Below, piece after piece: positions 1-12,440 of a DNA stretch of 64,000 nt. This stretch comes from Watersipora subatra. Taxonomy: Eukaryota; Bryozoa; Gymnolaemata; Cheilostomatida; Watersiporidae. The notes under the pieces are model-generated. The model was given only the letters and a program-made list of their open reading frames with translations. It was not told the DNA's origin and did no database searches. Each line of letters begins with the position of its first letter. The stretch's first letter is position 1. The translations under genes were made by a program, and so were the position numbers. The stretch covers positions 26,460,182 through 26,524,181 of the forward strand of contig NC_088711.1 of NCBI RefSeq assembly GCF_963576615.1, given 5' to 3'.

Positions 1-313
1 AGTGCTTTATATTACCTAGTACTGCTCACTTTATTATAATTGTATACTCGAAAGTAAAAGTTATCTCTCTTGTTCATTCTAAGGGTTGATTAGTCTGGCA
101 GCTTATGAACTCAAGGATGTGTTGGTTGTTGTTATTCGCTGACCTTTGCATCTTTCATATCATCTCATTGTTTGCCTTGATTACAAGCCTATTGTGACTA
201 ATGTGTGTTATTTCCATTTTCAAGGTTAAACCTGGGGAGTAGTTGATTTATAGTATAGTAGCTAGTCAAAGTGCTGGTCGAGTAGCAGTAATAGTCTTTG
301 GCTACTTTGTTTG

Positions 314-330
314 GTTCGGTTGTTACAGCT
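314..330 (+). promoter_or_regulatory. Possible 5' UTR splice acceptor before the GH31-like start codon
   Basis: A T/G-rich run ending in TTGTTACAG sits 16 bases before the ATG at 346. It may mark a 5' UTR intron, so the transcription start would lie further left, perhaps outside the window. No TATA box or other promoter element could be identified in 1-313. Confidence 0.25.
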
Positions 331-345
331 CAGAGCCCTGACGAC

Positions 346-3300
346 ATGGCAGATAATGGGCAACTGGAGTTGACCACTATTTTTCAGCACAGTAACGCAA
401 CCGCGGAGTCGGCTGTTCCAAAAGATCTCTCCGGGAGAAAACAGTCGTCAAGCAAGAAGTTTAAAATTGAGTCAGTCGCTGCCCAGGATGATCCGTTATA
501 CAACTCGAATGCTCCTCATGCGACTGGCAGCCGATCTGAAAGACGACCCTCGGTGCAGCAGTGGCTGAGTGAGCTGCCATCACTGTCAACGTCCTATCAG
601 ACTATTCCACAAGAAAATGTTGGAGAAAAAACGTCTGATGTAAGTACTGCGGGCCAGATTATTTCAAGGAGAGTTGCGATCTCTTTGCTGAACAGATCAT
701 TTAGGGTAGCGCCTAAGAACTATGCCTTAGTTCGGTAGGTACTAATAAAAATACGCTGTTTTATTTCTACAATGAGCATTACAGTTAAGTTCTAATGCCA
801 ACCAGCATTTTAATGAATGTTATATAGTTAATGCTAATGGTTACTAGTTTCTTAAGAACATTCCAGAATTCTTCCTTATATATAATTATCACGAAAAAGA
901 GAACAGCTCTCCATAACTGCTGGTAGGCGTTAAAAGAATGTTTTGGCTAGCTGCCACAGTTATGTCACATGATGGCAAATTCCCTTTAGATCACGGTAAA
1001 TCACTCCATTCTCAGTTTTCTAGAGCAACGGTATTTTTTTCATTGCAAGCAGATGGAAATGCATAGTAAAATTTTGTTATTTTCATATACAAAAACGCTC
1101 GTAAAGTTGATGTGCTGATTATTTAAAATTTAAGGCTATGGCAAACCTTCCTCAGTTTGTCTAGTACATTATAGGCTAGGTTTTGCTGGAAAATCTAGCA
1201 AATAATGGGCTTGCAGTTATCGGACCGTATCACCATAAGAATGTTTGGGACTTGCTCATCAAATGTTCGAGTTTGAATTTTTCAAGGATTCACTTAAAGG
1301 TTGACTTGCAACAAAATTCACATTACAGTTATTTGGTATCAAAAGATTCACCATGTCTTACTCTGTTGTGTTGTAGGTGCAAAATATGTGGAAATGTGAT
1401 TAAAAGCTCTTAAAAGCTCAAAAACGAAAAGCCGCCGTAGATTGGAATCAGTTTATTTCTCTGACGTTGTCATTACATTTGGTTATTGTTTTGTCACGTG
1501 ATGTTCTCACAAGAATTGAAAGGCCAATAAAAGGCTCAATATAAAACTTCTCGTAGCACTAGTTTATGACAGACACTTCGGGTTTTACCGAAGACCCCGT
1601 ATCAAATATAGACGCTCGCTACTTCACAGTTTTGTTTCGGCTTGGTCTAATCGTCTAGTCGTAATCTGATCATGTGACCCAATACTTCGCAAATAATTTC
1701 TGCAGCAATTTTCGATTATCACAGGTGGCCAACAGGCTCGTCATGATTATCAGACGATAGTATGTACTCCTTCGAGATAAGGTTAAAAAATTAAACGAAT
1801 TTTTATGGTAAGTTAGAAGATATCAGTGCTAAAAGTGACAGCATTACAATGACAATAAAATAGACGCGTAAGAACAATAGACATGGTTTTATTGAATCGT
1901 GAAGTATATTTGTGAAAATATTTCGATGAATGAGGTTGCGTGAAAGTGTAAACAGAAGCCATCTTGTACAATTACGTCCCATTTGAGCCGTTTTAGAAGG
2001 AGATTCTAATCTACAGCGGTTTCGTGATGGCGGCGTTTAACTGTTCATTTTTGAGCTTTTATGAGCTTGTAATCACATTTCCACATATTTTGCACCTACA
2101 ACACAACAGAGTAAGACATGGCGAATCTTTTGATACCAAATAACTGTAATGTGAGTTTTGTTGCAAGCCAACCTTTAAGATTGCGAGTAATAATAAATTA
2201 TCGCTGTTACTAAAGATTGTCTACCCTTTTCCCCATCAGATAAATCAAGATGAGACAATTCTTAATTTCGTAAGCTCATTAGTTTGTTATTCATAGTACA
2301 GTAATATGCATTTGTTTGTGACCTTTCCATTGAATAGCTATCTAAATGTTTTAAAAGATGTTACTAGATCTCTTCCAATGGGTGCACTGAGTTCCATAAT
2401 ATTTGCAACTTGTAAGTTCCTCTTATATAATTTGTGTTTAATGAAATTATATAATATTCTCCTTCAAGGCTTTTTGATCAAGCTAACTAATCTCACCTGC
2501 TTTGGCTCATGTAATATATGTGTTACATATAAGCATCAGTGTATGGTTTCGGTTTAACCGTTATTCAAAAGATCCTTATCGGTTGCCTTTTTTCATTTAT
2601 TAGTTATGCGTCTGGTAACCTTGCATATTGCCTGAGAATTGAGTAAGTACCTTATACCAGTGTGCCTAATCAATATTGTGTATAGATTGGTAGCCTAATC
2701 AATATTGTGTATAGATTGGTAGATATGATGGGCGCCAGCACATGTCTATGTTAAACCTACACATGTACTACTATAGATGTGTTTCTGTTATCAGCGTAAA
2801 ATTCACTTCATGTTGTGGTTGTTCATTTGCACCAAATGCTTATATTGCCTGTAAAATAGATGTTTAGTTCATCTCCCTTTGTGACGACTGTAGTAGTTCG
2901 TAGGCCGTGACTGTAAAAGCAATGGTGCCGCTGTGGCTATATTTAGCTCTTACCTTTGACTTTAATATATTCTTTCTTACCATTCCCCAGGAAATTTCCT
3001 ATTAGTTGATTGGATAAGATGCATGGTGATTAATTGCGATAGTGCCTATTGTCTGTAACAGTTAGGAGTCGTCAGGTGGGGCTATTGTATGGGAGGTTAG
3101 CCTCGCATCGACCAATGGTTTTTAGCGTTGCATATCTATTGGCAGGAAATAAGAAAGGAGGGCGTAGGAGGGGAGGTCTTTCACAGCATTGAGGATATCA
3201 ATATCAAGCCCCGTACATTATCCAATGTCTCAAATGGTGACCAGAGCTTCTACAGTGCGCAAGACTTAGACAGCCCTTCCAAGGTAAGACGATTCCTTAC

Positions 3301-6300
3301 ATCTTCACAGTTGCTCATCTATGAACTAGTGGATTACACACGTGTTGTACGAGCTGTCATTTAACAAAGGCAATATTCTTAGTTTATGGGGAATAAAACT
3401 CGTGTTATAGTAAAAATATATGTCCGCAATTATTTCTGAGGAAGATTTTTCTTTTTTAGAATGTAATAATACCTCAGCACAGTTGTAAATAATTTATTTT
3501 CCTGATAAAGCTATGCACCTATTAGTAATATCTAATATAATATTATTTTTGTAGTAAAGACCATGGTGTAGTCTGGTGAACTGCACATTTTTCGTTAAGA
3601 TGTAGTTCCTCCAGAGGTCTTACATGTTTCACATTCAACCAGTCGTATCTTAGTCCTGGGTAGTGAGGTTTTACAGTGAAAATTATAGCGCTCGCGCGCC
3701 TCCTCCTTTTTACTGCTTACATTTCATGTCCAAAAGCTTTGGCTGGAGGGCATCTGCACTCCTGCACTCCCTATATTGATTACATAAAGCTATGGATTTG
3801 CAATCTCTAGACTAGCATTATCGTCGCATTCTTAGCAAATGCAAGCATCAGTCTTACGCCATGCAGCATTTGGCTCAGGAAAGGCGTGCTAGTTATTCAT
3901 CTGCTGTCAGGTGGGTGTGGCTAGTCTGTCTTTACGTAATGCATTTTTAATCGTAAAACAGAGAAAATGACACATTAAATTGTTAAAGATATCAAACGGC
4001 GACGTGTTAATGTTACGTTATTGTAGGATTTGTGTTAAATTGTGCTTTGGTAAAAGAAGTCATTCAATGGTTGCTGTTTCTATTGACTAACGATGAGCAC
4101 TTGTCAGGCGAACAAAGCATAACTCATCTGTTGGCATCGTGTCTATGAGTCAGTTACCCTGTCTATGTGTCTCTCTTGTCATCTCAGCCCTTGCGTCGCT
4201 GTCATTGATATTCAGCAAAATGCAAATGGAGTGGGAGAATGCATTGCTACTATTGTCTGCTCCACCTATTTCTATTCATGTGTTAAAAGTTTACATTCCA
4301 ATTCAACAAAATTGTTTTTGATAATTTTTACGAAGTTATATAAGAGTCAAAGAGGGGCACAAAGTGTTTACCCAGTATCTTCGCCAAGATATCAACTCTG
4401 CAAATCTCTGCTGATAGAGCGGGCATATTATGCTTATATATACACCTTATTTTTCATCAAACGATAAGCATAATGTCAATTTACATTTAAATGATATTTA
4501 TCTCCAGCAAGAATTATTCCATTATTTGCATTTGAAAATGAAAGCAAATAATGTATGGGTCAGCAATAGTGCTAGCTAGATTGGAAAGTTTTAATTTCAT
4601 GAATTGGGCGTTTCTTTTGTTGCTGGGGTCAGAAGGGGAGTGGTTGGGCGTCGGCTGACAGAATTGGTTTTATTCTTGCAAATTCTTGGTATACAAGATG
4701 CTACATACATAGCTTGGCATGCTCGTTATTTACCCCGAGTGGTTAATGCGTGCCCTCACCATATGCCACTGTCCTACAACCTTTATGCGAATTGAATCAT
4801 TCTTGGTTTAGTGCAAATGTGACACAATACTGAGCAGACGGCCTCTATTCGTAAGTCTAGATCACATCCGTCGAGTTAAAAAATAAATTTCAAAGTTCCA
4901 GTTTAAAGTCAAACCCTGATTTTGAAGTCTACTTTGAAAAGTTTGAAATTGCTTTGAATGTTGTTTGATTCATAACCTTCATCTGTGTACTTTGTCTTAT
5001 AGCATCGACTGAGCAACGGAGTATCGCATAAACACCTTCTACTAGATGTACCACATGAAATTGATTCTTCCACATCAGATCTGCCTAGCACTGTTTCCAC
5101 AGTTCTTACTGCCTCTCCTGAGGAAGGTGTAGCGAAACCTAACCCTATCACCCGTCGCGGTGGAACCCACAAACTACAGTTTGATGACAGTTTCTACAAA
5201 AAGGCGACAGTGGAAATGAGGTCGGATAAGCAGGGTAACTCCGATGATCCTGATCTTGAAATATCTGTGCCCGTTCCTGGACTACCTAGTCACGAGGAGT
5301 ATCACGAGACAATAAATTCAGCGTATGAAACCAACATAAGTATCAACAAACTGCTGAGAGAGCGACACAAGGGTTCACTGGCAGCCATGGGAAGATTTTT
5401 TGGCAGCAAGCAAAAAGAAGAGGAAAAGAGAAAAACGGAAGCTTCTATAATCGTAAGTGTTATTAATGGACTAGAGTCAGTGACAAAGAAGACAAATGAT
5501 TTTATTAAATGCTGCCAATTATGTTCGAGAACAAACACACCGTATTCATAAAACTGGCTTTTAGTAATGAAATGAGGTAAACAATATGCAAAATATCTTA
5601 AAATTGAATCTTGGTGTCATATTACAATGTAATTAAAAAACTTATACTTTTAAAAAAGCGAAATCGCTATGTAGTTTTATGATTACACATCTATTAGCTA
5701 AAGTAACTATTGCATTACCAATTTGTGTAATAATTTTTGTCACTCAATGCCGATTTTCATTTAAGAAAGATAAAACTGGCTCACAATTTTTCTTTTTCAA
5801 TTCCATTGTCAGTTTTTACCTTATGGGAGCCGTCAATTCCTAAACTAATTCCTTAACACAGATGTAATATTCAAGACATCTGTAGGGACTCACCCATCTA
5901 GACACAGATGTAATATTCAAGACATCTGTAGGGACTCACCCATCTAGACACAGATGTAATATTCAAGACATCTGTAGGGACTCACCCATCTAGACACAGA
6001 TGTAATATTCAAGACATCTGTAGGGACTCACCCATCTAGACACAGATGTAATATTCAAGACATCTGTAGGGACTCACCCATCTAGACACCAATCTCTCTG
6101 CAACCAACCCTGCCTTATTTTGTATAAATCAAGAAGATTTTAAACAGTCAAGACTTTTATGTGGACTCGTACCTGTTTTCATTCACTATTCTACTATTCT
6201 TTCAGTTGTTAGTATCAGGTTAAATTCATAACATTATGGGTATTAAAAAATTGAGTAATATCAACGGAGCCATGTATTTATATTATTTGTTATTAAAGCT

Positions 6301-9300
6301 ACATTCCATTTGTAGCTGAGGTAAACAATAGCACCTGGTGCACATTTAATAGGTAGGATTGACCAGGTTGTTAACCCTGGCTAATGTGAACACAACCTAG
6401 GGCATAACTACCATAAAGGAGGGGCATAACTACCATAGACAGAGGCCAGTGCATCATAGATGTTTAGCTTTTTCAACATCTCTATCAATTGGGTAAACAC
6501 TTCGGTAAAAACCATTTATGCAATCACATGTGACAGTTTCAGAGGCAGTCGAAAGTGGCTCGTCGCACACATTCTTTTTGAAAGTCGACGTTTGCAGGGA
6601 AAGTATCACTAAATACGATCTGCTATTAGGAAAAATGTTATAATTTCATTTTTTTGTATGTAATAGTAAGCATTTGTAACTGCAAGAATTTTTCCTATCA
6701 ATAACAAATCACCACATATTTCAAAGTTAACTTCTATGTAGCTAACACAGTGTGAAAACTAAACATAAATATGGATATAATAAAGCTAATCTTTTTTACC
6801 AAAAAGCAGTCATCGTTTGGCATTAATTAGAAATCCATATTGCTATACAAATGCACTAAAGAGCGGCATGTTTCTAATGCAGTCGTTACAGGAGGTTCAC
6901 GCGGTATTGAAATGAAAATTAATTAATAATGTTTTTTGTTTACTCGGGTTATTATTCTATAACTTTTCTTATTTTCTAATTTGTATAAAACACAATGTAT
7001 TAAGGGTATATTTTTGTGCCTTATGCTGAAAAATCGATTTTTTTCAGGCATTTCAGACAAAAATTAAATACAAAAATGGATTCTTTTTATAGCTACAATT
7101 TTCTCATCTTTATTTATCATCGAATACCTTTGGATAGCTTGAGTTTACAAATATAAACAAATCATTGTTAAGCACTTATTGAATCTATGAAAACAATTAC
7201 ACAAGGTATTCAGGTATTCATGGATGTATGCGATGTATTCTCTGTAATAATTAGCATGGGCTATTATAGTTTCATCAAAGTTTCATTGGAGTATGGTGTT
7301 AGCCTTTGATAAAGTGTGTTGGCTAGGCTCAGTATATTCATATCTTGGTTTGAAAACGTCTCAGATCTCCAACAAATCGGAATTCATACAGAAAATTCAA
7401 CACGTTTTCGCTTCAGATGTCGACCAAAAATTCAAAACTCAGACACCATCAAGACAAAACGAAGGAACTTGGCGACATGGCTCAGTTGCCAACAGCCCTC
7501 TCCTTATTTTCAGTACTCAACAATCATATGAGCACATGTTCATTGTTGTTTACGAAATACTGACCGCATCTTGTGTTTTACTTCATGAATTATGTGCTTT
7601 TTAGTAGACAGTTTATGGTGTAAAACAATGTAAATTGCATCAAAAATTTATTTTCTAGTCCTAAAATGGATAAAATTTTGTATTGTTGGCAGTAGACTGC
7701 ACGTCAGAAAAGATAACTCTGCATTAATTTAAAGTCCCTCGATGTATAAAAAATGGTTTCTCTGATCAGTTGAATAATAATTAAGCAACTTTTCATAATT
7801 TATTTAAACCATATGCGCTTTTCCTTGTCGGTTGGTATGAAGGAGGTACGGGCATTGTTGAACGATAGATACACATACATCCTTTATTACAGTATAAAAC
7901 TCATCAAGTTTACTCGTATGACTATGTGGCCAAAATGGTATTAATATGATTCATGCGGTAACAAAGATCAATATTGTTGTGTTTATGTGTATCAGCGTTT
8001 TGCAGCCAACCTTGGTCATGTCATGTTTTACATACTTTATCAATGAAAATTGGTGAGAGTCACGGAGAATGTTTTCGTTATTTTCATTGCCAACACAGAA
8101 GTGAAGATAATGAACTTCTATGAAGACTGAGCAATCATTGCTTGTTCATTTTTAGATAAAACCACCTAGCCTTTGATGTGTATTACGTCGAAGCTAATAA
8201 AATCCATGTATAGTCAGTCATCTATTAGCACCACACGATGCCATCTAAACATAAGCATTGCACTACTGCAGTTTCTCAACCGTTAGTTTGAGACTTAAGA
8301 GTCTGTAAGTAGAGAAGTAGCTCAGGAAGCTTTTTAAATTTTCCTTTAGAAAACCTAAACACCCGGTTCTTTTTCATACATCCGTAGATTACATGATTTG
8401 CTGTGGTCATGTTAAACGTTATCCTTATTTGGTGGTTCCCTTTTTATTGTCTCATATGAAGTACTTACCTTACGGACTCAGTACAGAGATAATCAGTAAT
8501 GACCGTAAAGGGCTCGCTCAATTAGTAGACTGATGAATACTTGGACAGCCAATATTAGTTGAGCGAGCACTTCATCTAACATTAAACGCACTTGAACGTT
8601 GAGGAGGTTTAGGAATGGGGTCGATCTGTTTAGCATAAAAATTGAACTGAACTCAATCTAAATAATCAAAAATTTAGAATACAAATATTTTTGAAATAGC
8701 AATAGATTTAGAAAAAACTCGCAAAATCAATGGTGTCACCATAAAAAGTCCGAAAAAGGTTATGGGTTTGAAAAAAATCATTCCAATTTATATGGAACGT
8801 AGTAATGTATATGATTGTAGAAAAGTGATTTTTCTCTTTATTCTAGCAGTGAAAGTATTATGGCGGAAACTGCTGTCAACAAAGTTGTAAAATTTTGAAA
8901 TTGTTGCATTTAATTGTCATTTCCGAATGTCTTCGTCACAGGACCACAGTTTGGTTTTTTGCAAAAACTTAAGAACAATCCGTACCACTTCTTTGTATTT
9001 TTGATAGCCTGAGAACTACCTTGTCTTAATACCCATGCCTGACTCAGGCTGACTGTATGCAGAGATAGGTCCATCATTTAAATCTGACATGATTTTAGCC
9101 TGAACAGAGGAGCTTTTGTTTGCAAATGATGTCTTCTGTAATCCCACATATATAAACATCTACATATAATTTGCATCTGTTTGTGTGAAAGTAGAATCAC
9201 AGATAGTTTTTTATGGAAGTTTACTTGCCTGTTTACGAAAGAATCAAAGTGTGCGCAAATTTAATAAAATAGAAATCACATTATATAATTCAGCGTTAGG

Positions 9301-11625
9301 CGTGGGAGTTGTTACCTAATATGAACAAGGCTTCCACATTTTATCTTGAATTTTAAAATATGCAAACGCTAGTAAGTTTGGGCAATATCAATGCCATCCG
9401 ATAAAAACTACTACTGATAGCAAATATTCCGAATAGGACAAAACTACTTTTAGGAATTATCTACTCTTTTGTAGAATTGGAGGGAATGACTCCAATTAAA
9501 CAGACATGCAAAACAATACTTTTGTGATGTTATAAGCTACATGGATTTTATCATAAAATTATTTATATTGTAGAAAGCTGCTGTGGTGAACAAGCCTAAA
9601 ACAAAAAAGTGCTACCAGCGTCTGCGACCAATACATTTCTGTTTAGTATTTACATTCCTCGTGATAATCTCAGCCACAGTAGTAACTCTGGTCACAATCG
9701 AGTCCTCTCGAGCCAAACAATTTTCCAGCGAAGGCTATCACTTGGATTATAGGAGTCGTGAGCTATTTATATATGAGTGGACAACACCAGCAAACAGCAT
9801 GTCTCTCACAGCAGACGTATTATTCAAGGTCAGTTGGTTTGCGCAAGCCTAACGCTGAAACTAAAAGAGTCATGTGAATGCTCATCATGTAGGAATTAAA
9901 GTGTAGATTAAAGAGTTATAGAAGTTGATGCTAGGTACGTGTTGGTTTACTATTTTATGTCTGTTTTAGGCCTATTTGGGAGTGAACATCTCTCCTGGGT
10001 TGCCAAATAACTGTACCAAGTCTCAGGCAAGCAGCTGCTACAGATGGCATGACGTCAGCGAGGTTATTTTTACATCTCATAATCTTGACAATGAAAGTTT
10101 CTGTCTGGATGTTCAGTGGACAAGCGATTCTTATAATCCGATGTTAGAAGACTGTATCGACATCAACCCACAGAATTATGGCTACTGGTATGGTGGCCAT
10201 ATTAACAGACGGACTCTATCACTTGGAAAAGATGACATTAATTTTACGATGTATCTACCGGGTGAGAAGTTTGGACATATGGCTGAAAGACTGTGGCTAT
10301 CAACGAGCGGCATGGCAATTGTTGCCAACCATGACTTCCCATTGCACTTGCGTGTCGATGCTGCTCGCAAAAGACTCTGTTTGTCAAGCTGGTATGGCTA
10401 TCAAGTGGGTCGTAGGAAGTTAAGCTACTCCGTCTGTCGTGCGAACGATTACAATGCAGTGCGTAAGCTTGTTTTGGATAAGTATTACCAAGCATTTACC
10501 CAAAAGAATATCACCAGCTCTACCTTGCTAGACAAGCCGCTATATTCAGTGGATGGGAAAGCCGATCTTCAAGAATTGCTAGATAGAAACATATCAAGCA
10601 GTTACATAATAGACAAAAGTTTAGATCGCAATATTATGGATGACTTGACTCTAAATCAACCCGTTTATGGCCTACGAGTATCTCCATATACATCTATATT
10701 GAAGCCATTTTGGGGAAATATATGGCTTGCCTCTACCGACATGGATGTACCAAGGTTATTCAATCTGAATGGAATCCCTCACCTTCTTTTAAATGCTTCC
10801 ATTCCTAACCTTACTGCCTCTGTTAGCAAACTCGATACAAATGCAAGCCAAGATGTCCTTCTCTTCGCAACTAACCTTGCAAGTGGTGACATCCGTGGCC
10901 AGGAGTATTATGCATTCAACGAGTCGACAGACACTTTTCAGCCTTTTGTCACCAAGGTGCTATCATTAGTCACCTCAGCCAACCCTCGTTCTATAATGTC
11001 CAGCGTGGTGTCGGCGAACCAGAAACATCCTATTGTCACATATCTCGAGCCAACTGAGGACATCGGTGACAGAATTCGGCGAATCTTACATAGCTCTATG
11101 CTAGGCTATAACTTTATTAATGCTGGAGAGATCCCTGGCTCTCTCTCGGATGAGCAATTGATCAGAATTTTGCAGTTATCAATTTTTTTGCCTGTTACAC
11201 ACATTTCCAGTTCTGCAGCAAAACAAATGACTAAACCAGAAGTGGCAGAAGCTTGGGAGACCTGTATTGCGGCTCGTAAAAAATTACGATCCGTTTCTGC
11301 TATAGTTGAACACGTGGAGCAAGGAGATAAACTCTATCCGTTGTATGCGCCAATTTGGTGGAGAAATGATAGATTATCAGAAAACCATTTTGATCTTGTT
11401 GATCAGTTTATATTTGATGACCAATACCTAGTGGCGCCAATTATAAATGCCTCCGCTACGAAAAGGGAAGTTGTCTTCCCACCAGGAGAATGGTACAGGC
11501 AGCCAATTCCAAAAGACCTTGAGTTATTTGAAAGCTATCGAAATTTTTATAAAGGAAACCAAAAACTTGAGTTTGAGGTGGCAATCGGTGAGATGCTAGT
11601 CTTCAAGAGAGTAGAATACCACTAG
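346..11625 (+). CDS. GH31/MYORG-like type II membrane protein, probable pseudoglycosidase
   Basis: Exons: 346-639, 3146-3283, 5003-5452, 9574-9828, 9970-11625. All junctions are GT-AG and phase 0, giving 930 aa. The start is the ATG in GACATGGCAGA. Residues 1-313 are a long polar, Ser-rich cytosolic tail with no domain I recognise. Residues about 314-336 (HFCLVFTFLVIISATVV) form the single membrane anchor, so the C-terminal part lies in the lumen or outside. The outer part carries landmarks of the MYORG/SITS-binding-protein branch of glycoside hydrolase 31: YWYGGH, ERLWLSTSGMAI, a Cys-rich N-domain, SMLGYNF, IFLPVTHIS, PLYAPIWW, and the distal beta-domain motifs DDQYLVAPII and VVFPPGEW. Many N-glycosylation sequons support an extracytoplasmic location. 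The middle of the TIM barrel is about 100 residues shorter than I expect for the family, and the nucleophile motif (FDAGE type) reads LFATNLAS. I therefore infer a non-catalytic member. Family assignment is fairly sure; the joining of exons 1-3 to exons 4-5 rests on phase only. Confidence 0.72.
1293..2179. mobile_element. MITE-like element with ~140-bp terminal inverted repeats
   Basis: Bases 1293-1432 and 2040-2179 are near-perfect reverse complements. Both ends start CTTAAAGGTTG and share ATTTGGTATCAAAAGATTC and GCAAAATATGTGGAAATGTG. The roughly 600-bp core has no open frame of interest. Long inverted ends with a non-coding core indicate a non-autonomous DNA transposon or foldback element. 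No convincing target-site duplication was seen, so the superfamily is unassigned. It lies in intron 1 of the GH31-like gene. Confidence 0.75.
2665..2722. repeat. Tandem duplication of 29 bp
   Basis: Two identical copies of a 29-bp unit beginning CCTAATCAATATTGTG sit head to tail (2665-2693 and 2694-2722) in intron 1 of the GH31-like gene. Perfect identity suggests a recent slippage event. Confidence 0.85.
5858..6087. repeat. Minisatellite, five copies of a 46-bp unit
   Basis: Five essentially identical 46-bp copies, each starting ACAGATGTAATATTCAAG. Each unit holds a short inverted repeat (CAGATGT ... ACATCTG) able to form a hairpin. It lies in intron 3 of the GH31-like gene, about 400 bp after the exon 3 donor. 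Confidence 0.9.
6088..9573. other. Intron 3 of the GH31-like gene, no further gene seen
   Basis: AT-rich DNA with no supported exon on either strand. Short open frames here have neither splice context nor recognisable sequence. A 10-bp inverted repeat (GCTCGCTCAA ... TTGAGCGAGC) lies at 8513-8572 with a 40-nt spacer. Confidence 0.5.
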
Positions 11626-12440
11626 TGCAATTAATATAAGTCTCGCTTATTCTACGTCAAGTATTCATGTCATAGCAGGGTTTCTGGCAATCAGCCTTGG
11701 CCAATTAGCTTTTGTAGCTTCTTTTTATGTATTTTTGTAAAATGAATGAATAGAATATTTTTTTGCAATTCATGGATCTATTGAAATTGTTGTATTGAAG
11801 ATCACACAGACAATTTTAAGCAAGTCATAATCTATTTACTGTCATACAAGAATGGCATTTTTACGCATACCTAGAGGCAAGCAATTAAATATACCGTGTA
11901 CACTTCTCAGATAGCCAAGTTTTAGTCTGTCAGACGCTCACGCTATCACAGTGCCCACCAATAGTGTTTGTACTTGAACAATATCCCAAATTAATGGATG
12001 CAAGTAAGACGCAATAACTATTACTTTCTGTTCGCCTAAAGATGGCCTTGTACACACGCCTATGATTTTTGGCTAAATTTCGTCTAGTTGAAAAGCACCA
12101 TGAGCTTCTTATTTTAATTCATCCCCTTGGACTATTAAATAATATACATACCACAGGCGCAGTCAACATATTCCCAGACCATAAGATAAATCTAATTGAT
12201 GCTAATTAAAGTATAACAGCTTTCAAGCTGCCATGTAGTACAAATCTAGAATCGCCTCTCCATTTTTGTGTCGTCGGTTTGTTCAGCTATCGAAAATAGT
12301 TTAATAGAGTTTTAAGATAGCAGTGTCACAAAAGCTAGAGCAAAGCTTGTCTTCCATTTATCGGTGACTTAGCAAGCTCTGTCAACAATTCATGCATAAC
12401 ATCTTCACTGAACTGGTTGATGTGATGCCTCGTAAGAGCC

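Noticed and set aside
5858-6087. CRISPR array
   Set aside because: Tandem 46-bp copies have no unique spacers, and the genome is that of an animal.
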